Shown: positions 1 to 8,990, counted from the stretch's first letter. The stretch is 64,000 bases of DNA from Enterobacter sp. SA187 (GCF_001888805.2 NZ_CP019113.1:1178001-1242000); one strand, 5' to 3'. Program-made: numbers and translations. Notes: generated by a model from the sequence alone, not told the origin.

Positions 1-534
1 CGCCTGGATCGGCATAAAGCCTACGGTACACAGCAATAGCCCGACCGTCGCGCCGCCCTGACGCCACGCCGCCAGATGCGCGCGCTCCTGCGGATTTTTG
101 GTGATCGCCGGTACCATCGCGCCGTATGAACAGTTCATCAGGCTGTAGCACAGCCCGAACAGCATAAACAGCCCGGTAGCAATGGCGGTTTTTACCGTCA
201 GGGTAAAGTCGTTCGCCATAAACTGCGCGCTGGCGACCAGCGCCACCGGGAAAGAGGCATACAGAATAAAGGGTCTGAACTTCCCTTTTTCGCCGATGTT
301 GCGCCGCTGATCCAGCAGTACGCCGGTCAGCATATCGGTGAAGGCGGTAAAGAACTTCGCCACCAGGAAGATGATCCCGCCGTAAAACGCTGGCATCCCT
401 AACTCATCGGTATAAAACTTGAGTAAATAGAGGGTGCCGATACACAACATCAAATTTGAGCCGAAGTCGCCCATTCCGTAGGCGACTTTTTCACGCAGAC
501 TCAGTTTCAGGGTTAACGGATCATGGGTTGTCAT
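1..534 (-). CDS. yihO: YihO-like GPH-family sugar transporter (N-terminal part, cut by window edge)
   Basis: Only the first 178 codons are in the window; the rest lies beyond position 1. The start is the ATG at 534, preceded by GAGGAACGAT. The protein opens MTTHDPLTLKLSLREKVAYG and continues with the GMGDFGSN and GKFRPF motifs of the glycoside-pentoside-hexuronide cation symporter family, several membrane segments included. It is closely similar to the adjacent yihP product, so the two are tandem paralogues as in E. coli. Known: in E. coli yihO is proposed to import sulfoquinovose or its glycerol glycoside across the inner membrane. Last gene of the minus-strand yihUTSQPO unit. The truncation is a window effect, not a pseudogene. 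Confidence 0.9.
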   Translation of the reverse strand, partial: MTTHDPLTLKLSLREKVAYGMGDFGSNLMLCIGTLYLLKFYTDELGMPAFYGGIIFLVAKFFTAFTDMLTGVLLDQRRNIGEKGKFRPFILYASFPVALVASAQFMANDFTLTVKTAIATGLFMLFGLCYSLMNCSYGAMVPAITKNPQERAHLAAWRQGGATVGLLLCTVGFMPIQA

Positions 535-545
535 AATCGTTCCTC

Positions 546-567
546 ATGACGCCCCGCAGGGCGTCAT
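546..567 (-). other. Intercistronic hairpin between yihP and yihO
   Basis: A perfect 9-bp inverted repeat, ATGACGCCC and GGGCGTCAT with a 4-nt loop, fills the yihP-yihO gap. No U-tract follows on the transcribed strand, so it looks more like an mRNA-stabilising or attenuating stem than a full terminator. It could set different levels of the two transporters. Function is inferred. Confidence 0.5.
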
Positions 568-578
568 TGTCTGTTGCA

Positions 579-1958
579 TTACGCCATCCGCTTACGGGTT
601 TCTATTTCGGCAACGATACGCACATACATTTTCTCGTTGAGGTTATAGAACAGACCCATGGCGATAATCGTCACCACCGCCAGCGCGCAGGGCCAGATAA
701 AGATCAGCTGGCGCAGGCCTTCCTGCGTCTCTGCCGACTGCACGACGTTAGGGATATAGCCGATTTGCGTCAGCATCAGGCCGGGGAAAAAGCCCGCCAG
801 CGCCTGGGACACTTTGCGGAAGAAGGTAAAACCGGTGTACACCGTCCCTTCCGATCGCACGCCGGTGCGCCATTCGCCGTATTCCACGGTGTCGGACACC
901 AGCGCCCAGTTCAGGCTGTTCACAAAGGCCGAGCCGAAAAACGCCAGGCAGGAAAACGCCACAAAGCTCACCGAACCGCCGCCGAAGAAGTAGTTCAGCA
1001 CATCGCCCGCCACCCAAATCAGCAGCCCGCCGATATAGACCTTTTTCTTGCCGAAACGCCTGACCGCGCCGGGCATCAAAAACACGCCGAAGAAGATGCA
1101 GCCCATGCTGAAAAAGCCCATATACGACAGCAAAATCGGATCGTTTAACACGTACTGGGTGTAATAGACCTGAATGGCGAGTTTGACGTTAAAGGCGCCG
1201 AGGGTGCACAGGTTGGCGATACACAAAATAAACAGCGGACGGTTACCGGCGATGGCGCGGAACGACTGCAACAGCCCCGGTTTTTGCGCGGCGTTCGCCG
1301 GTTGCGCGTCCACATAACGCTCGGTCACGCCGCGATAGCACAGCCACATAAACAGCAGGCCGAACACCGAAAACAGCGTTGCCGCGAAGATATACCCCAG
1401 CTGCTGATTATCCTCCACCAGGTTCATTACCGGCACAAAGCCTACGGTACAGAGCAGCAGGCCGAGCGTCGCGCCACCCTGACGCCAGGCCGCCAGCGAC
1501 GCGCGCTCATCCGGGTTTTTGGTGATCGCCGGTACCATCGCGCCGTAGGAGCAGTTCATCATGCTGAAGAACAGGCCGTACAGCATAAACAGCACCGTCG
1601 CCATCACCGTCTTGCCGGTGATCTCAAAAGGCGTGCCGACAAAGTTGGCGATCGCCAGCAGCGTCACCGGAAACGCGGCATAGAGTACGAACGGGCGGAA
1701 CTTGCCCTTCGGCCCGATGTTACGCCGTGAATCCAGCATGATGCCGGTGCCCATATCGGTGAAGGCGGTAAAGAACTTGGCGATCAAAAAGATAATGCCG
1801 CCGTAAGTCCCCGGCAGACCGAGCACATCCGTATAGAACTTCAGTAAATAGAGCGTGCCAATATCCAGCAGGATATTGGAGCCGAGATCGCCCATGCCAT
1901 AGGCGAGCTTCTCTTTGAACGGCAACTTCAGGGTTGCCGGATCGCTGGACTGACTCAT
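579..1958 (-). CDS. yihP: YihP, GPH-family transporter of the sulfoquinovose locus
   Basis: 459-residue inner-membrane permease of the GPH (melibiose-carrier-like) family, full length for YihP. The start chosen is the ATG at 1958 (MSQSSDPATLKLPFKEKLAY), which follows AGGAACGATC; an upstream in-frame start at 2018 would run into yihQ. GMGDLGSN, FTAFTDMGTG and GPKGKFRPF are the family signature segments, with about twelve hydrophobic stretches. Known: the E. coli role is tentatively transport of SQ or export of 2,3-dihydroxypropanesulfonate (DHPS). The gene follows yihQ by 23 nt and precedes its paralogue yihO, consistent with one operon. Direction of transport cannot be read from sequence. Confidence 0.93.
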   Translation of the reverse strand: MSQSSDPATLKLPFKEKLAYGMGDLGSNILLDIGTLYLLKFYTDVLGLPGTYGGIIFLIAKFFTAFTDMGTGIMLDSRRNIGPKGKFRPFVLYAAFPVTLLAIANFVGTPFEITGKTVMATVLFMLYGLFFSMMNCSYGAMVPAITKNPDERASLAAWRQGGATLGLLLCTVGFVPVMNLVEDNQQLGYIFAATLFSVFGLLFMWLCYRGVTERYVDAQPANAAQKPGLLQSFRAIAGNRPLFILCIANLCTLGAFNVKLAIQVYYTQYVLNDPILLSYMGFFSMGCIFFGVFLMPGAVRRFGKKKVYIGGLLIWVAGDVLNYFFGGGSVSFVAFSCLAFFGSAFVNSLNWALVSDTVEYGEWRTGVRSEGTVYTGFTFFRKVSQALAGFFPGLMLTQIGYIPNVVQSAETQEGLRQLIFIWPCALAVVTIIAMGLFYNLNEKMYVRIVAEIETRKRMA

Positions 1959-1981
1959 GATCGTTCCTCGCTGGATGCCAT

Positions 1982-4018
1982 TCAGATTGTGCGTAAGGAG
2001 CTGAACAGCGCCGCCCACTCACTGTCGGCGCGATAAAATACCGGCGGCTTGCCCAATGGCGCGTCCACGGTAATATCGCCCCCGGCACAGCTTTCCCCGG
2101 TCCACAGGTTGATCCACGCATCCGGCGGCAGATACAGCGTCCAGTCCTCGCGCCCCTGTTCATGTACCGGCGCGACCAGCAGATCGCGGCCGAACAGATA
2201 CTGATACTTCAGCTCATAGCAACGGGCGTCGTCTTCGTAGTGCAGGAACAACGGACGCATCACCGGCAGGCCGCTTTTCGCGTTCTGCGCCACGGCGGCT
2301 TTGATGTAAGGCTTCAGGGTGGTGAAGACGGTGGTCATGCGGGCGAAGTGGGCGATGGTTTCCGCGTCGCCGTCAAACTGCCAGTTATCGCCGGGACGAT
2401 TGCCCTCGTGGGTGCGCATCATCGGCGTGAAGGCGCTGAAATCGCACCAGCGCAGCAGCAGCTCTTTAGTGCGTTTCATGTCGAACAGGGTGGTGTAACC
2501 GCCGATATCGCTGTGATGCAGCCCGTGGCCGGTCATCGCCAGCGACAGCGCCGCAGGCACTACCGACGCCAGCCCGTCGTCCAGACTCCAGTCGACGTTC
2601 TGATCTCCGGCCCACATCATCACGGAATATTTCTGGCTGCCGGTGCCGCCCGCGCGCATAAAGAACAGGATCTCGCCGAGCTTGCCGGTCTCCTGCAACG
2701 CCTCGTAGTTGCACTTCGCCCACAGCGCAGGCCAGGCGTTATGCATGATCTCTGCGCTGACGCCGTTATGCAGCACGGTGTCGGTGGGCAGGTATTCGCC
2801 GAAGTCGGCCATCCAGCCGCCGCAGCCCAGCGCGATCATGTTCTGTTTGATGATATTTTTGAACCAGTCGTACGCGGCCGGATTCGTCAGATCCACCACG
2901 CCGCCGTAAAACTCACCGAACTCCACCAGATAATCATTGCCGTCTTTATCTTTCGCCAGATAGCCGAGGCGCGCCGCCTCTGCGCACAGCTCGCGGTCGC
3001 TGGCAACATAGGGATTGATATAGGAGAGGAACTGCACGCCTTCTTCCTTCCACTGCGCGAGGCGGGAATCCAGCTGCGGATAGTTATTGCTGTCCCATTT
3101 CCAGTTCCACATCACGCGCTTGCCAAAGGAGGTCATGCGGATGCCGGACCAGTCCTGCGCCCAGATGCCGTTCACCTTCACGCCGCCGTTGCGCATGGTA
3201 TCGAGCTTTTGCTGGCACACGTCTGTGCCGCCCTGAATGCCGAGCGTCACGCCGTCATACACCCAGTCCGGCAACTCCGGCTGACGGCCCAGCAGCGCGG
3301 TGAGTTTTTCCAGCAGCTGAATGTAGGTGGGCGCGCATTCGAAACGCAGCGTGGCCTGATTTTCCCAGATCGCCAGTTCGTGATAGTCCGGCGCGCTGAA
3401 ATCGAAATTCATATAGCAGCTGTTGTCCACGTGGCAGTAATACTTTTGCGTACTGACAAAGGTCGGCTGCGGAAAGAAGGTCCAGTAATAATCGCCGCCC
3501 GCATTCTCTTTGCAGTCTGCCTGCCAGGTGACCAGCGTCTGCTTATTGCGGCCCACGCCCTGCTCGCTGGTCCATAGCGGGAAGGGTTTGCCGCGCAGAT
3601 CGAAATACGAAAACTGCTCGCCGCAGCCGTAAATATGATCCTCAGGATTGGCCGCCAGCCGCAGCCAGATACGGTTATGGGCCGCGTCATCGTTTTGCAG
3701 CGTCAGCAGCAGACGGCCTGCGTCATCGACGCCAATTTTCAGCGTCGCGCTCACCGCATCGCCGCGGCCGAAGCGCACCGTCCAGCCGGCGTCATGGGCC
3801 TGTACGGTGGCGTCCGTCAGGGCGATTTTTTCATTCAGCCGATCCTGAATGCTGAAGTTGCCGCGGAACATCTCAATATCCGCCGTGCCAGCGCCTGTCC
3901 ATAAACAGGCGGCGTCCGGCGTATGACGCAGGATCAGGCGCTGCTGGTAGGTTAAGGTAAAGCCGCCAGCGCTGGTGGTCAGCGCCAGAGCGGATAAGTC
4001 AGGGTGTAGGGTACGCAT
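1982..4018 (-). CDS. yihQ: YihQ sulfoquinovosidase (GH31)
   Basis: 678 residues, exactly the E. coli length. A GH31 alpha-glycosidase that releases sulfoquinovose from SQ-glycerol and sulfolipid head groups, the entry step to both sulfoglycolytic routes here. By my count the nucleophile D405 (GWMADFGEY) and acid/base D472 (MWAGDQNVDW) match the E. coli numbering, as do the sulfonate-recognition residues R301 and W304 (GKRVMWNW) and Y508 (IGGY). No signal peptide is seen, so it is cytoplasmic. Only 24 nt separate its start from yihS upstream; in E. coli yihR lies in that gap, and here it is absent. Identification is firm because all the SQ-specific residues are present. Confidence 0.97.
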   Translation of the reverse strand: MRTLHPDLSALALTTSAGGFTLTYQQRLILRHTPDAACLWTGAGTADIEMFRGNFSIQDRLNEKIALTDATVQAHDAGWTVRFGRGDAVSATLKIGVDDAGRLLLTLQNDDAAHNRIWLRLAANPEDHIYGCGEQFSYFDLRGKPFPLWTSEQGVGRNKQTLVTWQADCKENAGGDYYWTFFPQPTFVSTQKYYCHVDNSCYMNFDFSAPDYHELAIWENQATLRFECAPTYIQLLEKLTALLGRQPELPDWVYDGVTLGIQGGTDVCQQKLDTMRNGGVKVNGIWAQDWSGIRMTSFGKRVMWNWKWDSNNYPQLDSRLAQWKEEGVQFLSYINPYVASDRELCAEAARLGYLAKDKDGNDYLVEFGEFYGGVVDLTNPAAYDWFKNIIKQNMIALGCGGWMADFGEYLPTDTVLHNGVSAEIMHNAWPALWAKCNYEALQETGKLGEILFFMRAGGTGSQKYSVMMWAGDQNVDWSLDDGLASVVPAALSLAMTGHGLHHSDIGGYTTLFDMKRTKELLLRWCDFSAFTPMMRTHEGNRPGDNWQFDGDAETIAHFARMTTVFTTLKPYIKAAVAQNAKSGLPVMRPLFLHYEDDARCYELKYQYLFGRDLLVAPVHEQGREDWTLYLPPDAWINLWTGESCAGGDITVDAPLGKPPVFYRADSEWAALFSSLRTI

Positions 4019-4042
4019 AATGACCTCTGTAAGTTTTATTGT

Positions 4043-5284
4043 TTATTTAGCGTTGCAATCCAGAAGCCCGGCGGCGACGGCGGGGCCCAGACCCGGCGCC
4101 AGCGGCAGGCGGGGGATCACCAGACAATGCAGCAGGTGATAAATGTCCTGCTTGCCGTCCCACACTTTGGTGGTGACTTTGTTATCCGTATCCAGCTCCT
4201 GCCACCACGAGCCGTTTTCATAGTCGATGAGATATTTCATGCAGTAATCCCACCATTTCTGATACCAGGCTTCATACTGCGCGTCGCCCGTGACGCTCCA
4301 CAGGGCGTAAGCGGTGCCCATAGCTTCGACGATCGGCCAGCGCACGCGCTCGCGCACAATCGGCGTGCCGTCCCAGTCGACGGAATAGACAAAACCGTCC
4401 GCGCCATCGGGCGCCCAGGCGTCGCGGATGGTGGCGTGAAACAGGCCTTTCGCGTCTTCCAGTAACCACTCGGGCGGCATTTCAAAGCGGGCTTCCAGCG
4501 CGGCGCGCAGATGCAGCATCAGACGGCCCCATTCGATCCAGTGGCCGGGCGTGCCGCCGTAGGCGCGGAAACGGTGGGCGGGATTGTCTTTGTTGTAATC
4601 GCGGATCGGGTTCCACTGGTTGTCGAAATGCTCGTTGACGCGGTAATCACTCTTTCTGGCGACATCATGAATAATCACTGAGGCGATGCGCAGCGCACGG
4701 TCGAGCCATTTGCGGTCATGGGTGACGTCATAAACAATCAGAAAGGCTTCCACCGCGTGCATATTGGCGTTGCCGCCGCGGTAATCTTCGGTTTTGCTGA
4801 AGGCCTCGTCCCATGACTCAAGGCACATTTGCTCCGCTTCGCTCCAGAAATAACGCTCGATCACCGCAATGGCGTCATCCAGTAACGGACGCGCGCCAGG
4901 ATGCCCGGTGGTTACCGCGCTCGCCGCGCCCAGCAGCACAAAGAAATGCTGATAACCCTGCTTGGAAGCATCGATCACCCCTTCATCATTGACGCAGGCA
5001 TACCAGCCACCGTACTGCTTATCGCGCAGTGCGCCGTTCAGCGCGTTAATACCGTGATCCACCAGCTCATACGCACCGGGGCGGCCCATTCCGGCGGCCA
5101 CGGCATACACATGCAACATGCGGGCGGTGATCCACAGGTGGGTGCCCACATCCGTTTTGACCTGACCGGTATTGCCCAGCCAGCCGAAACCGGTCGGCAC
5201 CACGGCCTTTTTACCGAAGTCGAAAATGCGGTCGGTTTCCTGTTCCAGCCAGCGGTTGTGGCTCAGCGTGTTAAACCATTTCAT
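4043..5284 (-). CDS. yihS: YihS sulfoquinovose isomerase (AGE superfamily)
   Basis: 413 residues, the E. coli length. An (alpha/alpha)6-barrel ketose-aldose isomerase that converts SQ to 6-deoxy-6-sulfofructose (and sulforhamnose). The active-site histidines H176 (NANMHAVEA), H248 (GTPGHWIEWG) and H383 (DIYHLLH) fall at the E. coli positions by my count. The start MKWFNTLSHN follows AGGAGGAACAG, a strong ribosome-binding site, 10 nt after the yihT stop. It works after YihQ and before the kinase YihV. Cytoplasmic; nothing unusual in the gene itself. Confidence 0.97.
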   Translation of the reverse strand: MKWFNTLSHNRWLEQETDRIFDFGKKAVVPTGFGWLGNTGQVKTDVGTHLWITARMLHVYAVAAGMGRPGAYELVDHGINALNGALRDKQYGGWYACVNDEGVIDASKQGYQHFFVLLGAASAVTTGHPGARPLLDDAIAVIERYFWSEAEQMCLESWDEAFSKTEDYRGGNANMHAVEAFLIVYDVTHDRKWLDRALRIASVIIHDVARKSDYRVNEHFDNQWNPIRDYNKDNPAHRFRAYGGTPGHWIEWGRLMLHLRAALEARFEMPPEWLLEDAKGLFHATIRDAWAPDGADGFVYSVDWDGTPIVRERVRWPIVEAMGTAYALWSVTGDAQYEAWYQKWWDYCMKYLIDYENGSWWQELDTDNKVTTKVWDGKQDIYHLLHCLVIPRLPLAPGLGPAVAAGLLDCNAK

Positions 5285-5294
5285 CTGTTCCTCC

Positions 5295-6170
5295 TCAGCG
5301 CTTCGCCATCATTTCGTCAACAATGTCCCCTAAGCGTTGCAGCTTAGGCGCGGCGACATCCCGCAGCATCAGTTCGGTGTCCGGCAGGCCCACCACCGAC
5401 GACCACACCGCGCGACCCGCCAGAAAACCGGACGCGCCCGCGCTCATCGCCACGCGCACGGCGCGGGGGAAGAGTTTTTCATCGACGCCGGAGGAGAGGA
5501 TCACCCACGGCATGGCGATGTGATCGTTCAGCCGCTGGGACGCGGCGAGCAGCGTCTGCGTATCGCCTTTACCGCACAGCGGCATTTCCACCTTGTAGAG
5601 ATCGGCGCCGCTGTCGCCCAGCTCTTTCGCCGCATCAATAATCGCCTGCTCGCGATCGAATTTATCGCCACGGCGCGGCGGGCGAACCACCGGCTCAATA
5701 ATGCTGACCAGGCCGTTTGCATGGCACAGCTGATTAAATTCCCGCACCATCGCCAGACGCTGATCGGCGTCCTCATCACTGCGCCACAGCACCAGCAGTT
5801 TCAGCGCTTTTGCGCCGTCGCGTTTCACCGCCTGCGGATCGACCGCTTTATCGATGATCACGCTGTCCACCGGGATACCGTTGCCGGGAATAAACGCATC
5901 GGCGGCGACGATCATCCCGCAGGATGGGGCGATCGCTTTCTGCTCCACCACCTGGCGGTAACAGAATTGCTGATCGACGAGGATCGCCGAGGCGAAGGGG
6001 GACAGGGTTCGGGCGGCGTTGACTTTAAAATCCGTCAGCACATGGTCAGCCACCGGCTGTGGCGCACCGGCTGCCGCGAACATCAGGCGCATCGCTTCAC
6101 GCTGGTCAACCGCCAGCATCGCAAAGCCGCCGGAAGGGCGGGTAATATCTTTAAGCGTGTAAGTCGTCAT
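5295..6170 (-). CDS. yihT: YihT 6-deoxy-6-sulfofructose-1-phosphate aldolase
   Basis: 291-residue class I (Schiff-base) aldolase of the LacD/tagatose-bisphosphate aldolase type. It splits sulfofructose 1-phosphate into dihydroxyacetone phosphate and 3-sulfolactaldehyde. The catalytic lysine is K193 in LYKVEMPL, at the E. coli position, and the PPRRGDKFDREQAI segment typical of YihT is intact. Start MTTYTLKDITR; the gene lies 20 nt after yihU and 10 nt before yihS, within the same minus-strand operon. Its SLA product is the same compound expected from the neighbouring Entner-Doudoroff-like block, so the two routes would converge here. Confidence 0.97.
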   Translation of the reverse strand: MTTYTLKDITRPSGGFAMLAVDQREAMRLMFAAAGAPQPVADHVLTDFKVNAARTLSPFASAILVDQQFCYRQVVEQKAIAPSCGMIVAADAFIPGNGIPVDSVIIDKAVDPQAVKRDGAKALKLLVLWRSDEDADQRLAMVREFNQLCHANGLVSIIEPVVRPPRRGDKFDREQAIIDAAKELGDSGADLYKVEMPLCGKGDTQTLLAASQRLNDHIAMPWVILSSGVDEKLFPRAVRVAMSAGASGFLAGRAVWSSVVGLPDTELMLRDVAAPKLQRLGDIVDEMMAKR

Positions 6171-6190
6171 ACATCGGTCCTTTTACAGCA

Positions 6191-7087
6191 TTACTGGGAT
6201 ACGAGAGGGGCGAGGCCGGCGCTGATGCGGGCCTGCTCCAGGATGGCCGTCCAGTCCTGACGCCCGCGTCCGGCGGCGCGCGCCAGGTTATAAACTTCCC
6301 GCGACGCCGCGCCGAGCGGCATCGGCACATGCAGTTGATTCGCCACGTCCAGGGCGATCCCCAGATCCTTATGGGCGAGGTCGATCATAAAGGCCGGGGA
6401 AAGATCCCCTTTCAGCACCTTGTTCGGCCACGAGGTGGTGAAATGCCCTTTGCCTGCCGGGGTGCCGCTCATCACCTGCAGCGCCACGTCAAACGACAGG
6501 CCCAGCGCCTCGCACAACACCGCGGCTTCAGCGGAGAGGGCGTTAAGGGCGATGCTCATGTAGTTGTTGATAAGCTTCACGCGAATGCCCATGCCGGGGC
6601 CGCCCGCGTTGATAAGCTCACTGCCCATCGCCAGCAGCACCGGGCTGGCGCGCTCCACCTGCTCAGCCGTGCCGCCTGCAAGTAACAGCAGCGTACCGGC
6701 TACTGCGTGATCGGAGGTGCGTCCCACCGGTGCATCCATCATCTGAAATCCTTTTGCCTGCATCTCGCGGATCAGGGCATCGGTCTGCAACGGGTGAATG
6801 GTGGACATGTCAATCACCAGCGCGCGCGTGGAGAGGGTTTCGCAGACGCCGCCATCGCCGAACAGCACCTGACGTACCAGATCGCCGTTTGGCAGCATGG
6901 TGATGACGAACTCGGCAAACTCCGCCGCCTGGGCCGGAGAGCTGCACCCTACCGCGCCTTCGCGGATCACGCCCTCCATCGACGCCGGGTTCACGTCAAA
7001 CGCCCAGACGTGATGTCCTTTCTTCAGCAGGTTCGTCGCCATCGGCGCGCCCATCTGCCCTAATCCAATAAACGCAATGCTGGCCAT
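6191..7087 (-). CDS. yihU: YihU sulfolactaldehyde reductase
   Basis: 298 residues, beta-hydroxyacid dehydrogenase family. Reduces 3-sulfolactaldehyde with NADH to DHPS, the excreted end product. N-terminal Rossmann motif GLGQMGAPMA (residues 8-17), substrate loop DAPVGRTSDHA (118-128) and catalytic K171 (VKLINNYMS). R123, N174 and S178, the residues I recall as contacting the sulfonate in E. coli YihU, are all present by my count. First gene of the minus-strand yih operon, whose promoter must lie in 7088-7254 facing yihV. Compare the second family member at 10835-11704, which lacks this residue set. Confidence 0.96.
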   Translation of the reverse strand: MASIAFIGLGQMGAPMATNLLKKGHHVWAFDVNPASMEGVIREGAVGCSSPAQAAEFAEFVITMLPNGDLVRQVLFGDGGVCETLSTRALVIDMSTIHPLQTDALIREMQAKGFQMMDAPVGRTSDHAVAGTLLLLAGGTAEQVERASPVLLAMGSELINAGGPGMGIRVKLINNYMSIALNALSAEAAVLCEALGLSFDVALQVMSGTPAGKGHFTTSWPNKVLKGDLSPAFMIDLAHKDLGIALDVANQLHVPMPLGAASREVYNLARAAGRGRQDWTAILEQARISAGLAPLVSQ

Positions 7088-7254
7088 TTCACTCTCCCGT
7101 CGTTACTGGTTGTCAGATTATGTCTCTCGTCGTGCTCTTTTGTGTCTGTTTTTGATCGTATTTGTAATTTATGGTCAAAAAATTGACAGCCGTCACTTTT
7201 TTAACAATCCGGCAAATTAAAATGACGGCATCGTTACTCGTTTAAGGAATGACC
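7088..7254. promoter_or_regulatory. Divergent yihU/yihV promoter region with inverted repeat (candidate CsqR site)
   Basis: 167-bp AT-rich gap between divergent operons. Inverted repeat GCCGTCA (7189-7195) and TGACGGC (7223-7229), flanked by T-rich and A-rich runs, 34 bp centre to centre. Known: CsqR (YihW) controls this intergenic region in E. coli. Assigning this repeat to CsqR is inference. Confidence 0.5.
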
Positions 7255-8151
7255 ATGGTGCGTATCGTCTGCGTCGGAATAACCGTGATGGACCGGATCT
7301 ACAATGTGGAAGCGTTACCCACGGAGGGGGGCAAATATGTGGCGCATCACTATCGGGAAGTGGGCGGCGGCCCGGCGGCTACGGCGGCAGTGGCGGCGGC
7401 AAAACTGGGGGCGCAGGTGGACTTTATCGGCCGCACCGGCGATGACGATACTGGCGACAAGCTTCTCGCGGAACTGGAGTCCCTGGGGGTAAACACCCGC
7501 TTTTGTCGGCGCGTCAAAAATGCCAGCTCCTCGCAATCTGCCGTGCTGGTGGATGCGCAGGGCGAGCGGATCATCATTAACTATCCCGGCCCGGATCTGC
7601 CGCCTGACGCCGACTGGCTGGATGCGCTGGATTTTTCACAATGGGACCTGGTGCTGGCGGATGTACGCTGGCATGACGGGGCGAAACGCGCCTTCACGCT
7701 GGCAAAACAGGCCGGGGTAACAACCCTGCTGGATGGCGACGTAACGCCGCAAAAAATTGACGACCTGGTGGCGCTCAGCGATCACGCCGTCTTTTCCGCG
7801 CCGGGCCTGCGGCGGTTCTCCGGTCTTGATGATCCGCTGGCCGGGCTGGAGTACGCCCGCACCGTCACTGACGGGCAGGTTTATGTCACCAGCGGGGCGC
7901 AGGGCTGTCATTTTATGACCGGCGCTGAACATCATCATCAACCGGGTTTTTGCGTGGATGTGGCGGATACCACCGGTGCGGGCGATGTCTTTCACGGCGC
8001 GCTGGCGTTCAGCCTGGCGCAACAGCAGCCCATCAATGATGCCGTCCGCTTCGCCAGCGGCGTGGCGGCGCTCAAATGCACCCGCCCCGGCGGACGGGAC
8101 GGCATCCCTGATTGTGATCAAGTCCGGTCTTTTTTGTCACTTTATGTATAA
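7255..8151 (+). CDS. yihV: YihV 6-deoxy-6-sulfofructose kinase
   Basis: 298-residue PfkB/ribokinase-family sugar kinase that phosphorylates sulfofructose at C1. The N-terminal GGGPAATAAVAAAKLGA segment and the C-terminal DTTGAGDVFHGAL anion-hole and catalytic-Asp motif are intact. The start chosen is the ATG at 7255 (MVRIVCVGITVMDRIY) because AAGGA at 7244-7248 is correctly spaced for it; an ATG two codons upstream abuts the RBS. It diverges from yihU and is followed after 36 nt by csqR. The ending IPDCDQVRSFLSLYV is typical of YihV. Confidence 0.95.
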   Translation: MVRIVCVGITVMDRIYNVEALPTEGGKYVAHHYREVGGGPAATAAVAAAKLGAQVDFIGRTGDDDTGDKLLAELESLGVNTRFCRRVKNASSSQSAVLVDAQGERIIINYPGPDLPPDADWLDALDFSQWDLVLADVRWHDGAKRAFTLAKQAGVTTLLDGDVTPQKIDDLVALSDHAVFSAPGLRRFSGLDDPLAGLEYARTVTDGQVYVTSGAQGCHFMTGAEHHHQPGFCVDVADTTGAGDVFHGALAFSLAQQQPINDAVRFASGVAALKCTRPGGRDGIPDCDQVRSFLSLYV

Positions 8152-8187
8152 AATGACCCATTAACGATGAGGTTACGAGGGAAACGC

Positions 8188-8979
8188 ATGAGTGCCACCG
8201 AGCTGACCGGCAACCCGCGCCACGATCAACTGCTGGCGTTGATCGCTGAACGCGGTTACATGAACATTGATGAACTGGCGCAACTGCTGGATGTCTCCAC
8301 GCAGACGGTGCGGCGCGATATTCGCAAGCTCAGCGAGCAGGGTCTGATCACCCGTCATCACGGCGGCGCAGGCCGCGCGTCGAGCGTGGTTAACACGGCC
8401 TTTGAAGAGCGGGAAATCTCGCTGACCGCTGAGAAAAAAGCCATCGCCGAAGCCATTGCCGACTATATCCCCGACGGGTCGACCATTTTCATTACCATTG
8501 GCACCACGGTGGAACATATCGCGCGGGCGCTGCTCAATCACAACCACCTGCGCATCATCACCAACAGCCTGCGGGTGGCGCATATTCTCTACAAAAATAC
8601 CCGCTTTGAAGTGATGGTGCCCGGCGGCACGCTGCGGCCGCATAACAGCGGTATTATCGGGCCGCACGCGGTATCCTTTGTGGAAGGGTTTCGCGCCGAC
8701 TACCTGATCACAAGCCTCGGCGCGATTGAAAACGACGGCACGCTGCTGGAGTTTGACGTCAATGAAGCCAGCGTCGCCCGCACCATGATGGCCCACTCCC
8801 GGCAAATCCTGGTGGCGGTGGATCACACCAAATTCACCGCCTCCGCCGCCGTGGAAATTGGCAACGTCACCCAGGCCACGGCACTCTTTACCGACAAAGC
8901 CCCGCCGCAGGCGCTGCACAGCCTGATGAAAAACAAGCAAATCGAGCTGATCCTCGCCTCGCCGGACGATGAGATGTAA
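8188..8979 (+). CDS. csqR: YihW/CsqR DeoR-family regulator of sulfoquinovose genes
   Basis: 263 residues. N-terminal DeoR helix-turn-helix (NIDELAQLLDVSTQTVRRDI) and C-terminal DeoRC sugar-phosphate sensor domain with the TIGTTVEHIARAL and DYLITSLGAI segments. The start at 8188 is preferred over an in-frame ATG at 8167 because GAGG (8177-8180) is well spaced and MSATELTGNPRHDQLL matches the E. coli N terminus. Known: CsqR represses the yih genes and is relieved by SQ-pathway metabolites. Whether it also controls the adjacent block is unknown; that block carries its own LacI regulator and a different operator. Confidence 0.95.
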   Translation: MSATELTGNPRHDQLLALIAERGYMNIDELAQLLDVSTQTVRRDIRKLSEQGLITRHHGGAGRASSVVNTAFEEREISLTAEKKAIAEAIADYIPDGSTIFITIGTTVEHIARALLNHNHLRIITNSLRVAHILYKNTRFEVMVPGGTLRPHNSGIIGPHAVSFVEGFRADYLITSLGAIENDGTLLEFDVNEASVARTMMAHSRQILVAVDHTKFTASAAVEIGNVTQATALFTDKAPPQALHSLMKNKQIELILASPDDEM

Positions 8980-8990
8980 CGAGCGGGCAT

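Noticed and set aside
1..534. Truncated yihO as a pseudogene
   Set aside because: The frame is open up to the window edge, so the truncation is from the window.
2162..3577. 471-codon plus-strand frame over yihQ
   Set aside because: Antisense of a gene whose catalytic residues are all identified.
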